This document shows positions 63,661 through 64,000 of a DNA stretch of 64,000 nt, one piece after another; position 1 is the first letter of the stretch; each line of letters opens with the position of its first letter. A model generated the notes under the pieces. That model was given only the letters and a program-made list of their open reading frames with translations, was not told where the DNA came from and did no database searches. Origin of the DNA: Cyphellophora europaea CBS 101466 (lineage: Eukaryota > Ascomycota > Eurotiomycetes > Chaetothyriales > Cyphellophoraceae); assembly GCF_000365145.1 (NCBI RefSeq), contig NW_008481811.1:558001-622000 (forward strand), given 5' to 3'. Made by a program: the position numbers and the translations under genes.

Positions 63661-64000
63661 TGGTCTAGCTTTGCCACAGATGGCAGAGTTGAGACCCGCT
63701 GTACAAAAGAGCTCTGAAAACGGAATCGCAACTCAAGGGACGAGTATGCTCACGGGCCAGACCATTTTGGGCTCACCCCCACACATATTTTCCAGCACAG
63801 GCAAATGAAACCTCGACTCACCCACATGCATCTTTCTATTCTCCTGCTAAGCTGTCTCGTCATTGATTGACACCGCTTAAGATGAACATTCAGGCCAATG
63901 CTGCAGAAGTAACGCTTATGGCCCGCGGGGACTACCTTGGTCAGCACCAGGAGTGGTCATGTTCAATACCCCATCTTGTGCTCATTGATACTGTCCCACT
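63661..64000. other. Right-edge noncoding sequence
   Basis: 340 bp after the zinc-cluster factor stop; presumably its 3' untranslated region and the start of an intergenic space. Nothing recognised. Confidence 0.45.

Overview
The window is nuclear DNA of a filamentous ascomycete (Pezizomycotina; Dothideomycetes is my best guess, an inference from protein style and not a search). The grounds are short spliceosomal introns of about 47-105 nt with GTAAGT/GTATGT-like donors, short intergenic spaces, a mixed-strand arrangement without operons, and fungal-only families (VTC4 polyphosphate polymerase, GUP1 acyltransferase, exgD-type glucanase, Zn2Cys6 regulator, Far1-type RING-PH-VWA protein). I find 19 genes. 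One is cut by the left edge, and 9 have introns that I placed by eye from frame, splice consensus and family continuity.

Layout. 1-4.4 kb: mitochondrial peptidase ICP55 (minus, 3' end missing), a divergent FMN-binding split-barrel protein, and a membrane-anchored exo-glucanase. 4.4-8.4 kb: no recognisable gene, one long GA microsatellite. 8.4-9.1 kb: a small Cys-rich coiled-coil protein. 10-15 kb: a compact peroxisomal set of crotonase-fold protein (C-terminal AKI), acyl-CoA oxidase (AKL) and ACSF3-like acyl-CoA synthetase (SKL), with a FarA-type CCGAGG hexamer in both upstream regions. 15.8-20.6 kb: SmD1, GUP1 and a small single-pass membrane protein with two PPxY motifs. 21-35.6 kb: midasin (MDN1), a single uninterrupted 4884-residue frame that takes up 23% of the window. 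36.4-40.1 kb: a Far1/Ste5-like scaffold. 40.1-45.5 kb: a second gene-poor stretch. 45.5-50.7 kb: a CLC chloride transporter and APC2. 51.4-57.1 kb: a TauD-like dioxygenase, complex I 24-kDa subunit and an F-box protein. 58-63.7 kb: VTC4 and a Zn2Cys6 transcription factor.

Most genes are ordinary housekeeping genes and neighbours are functionally unrelated. The exception is the 10-15 kb trio, where activation, oxidation and a crotonase step are encoded side by side with three different PTS1 tails. That is the best candidate for a small metabolic cluster, although the crotonase lacks both usual catalytic glutamates. Other points for follow-up are a glutamine at the proton-glutamate position of the CLC protein, the PPxY membrane protein as a possible Rsp5 adaptor, and the two gene-poor stretches. 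I saw no mobile element with recognisable ends or domains, no CRISPR array, and no tRNA or rRNA gene.
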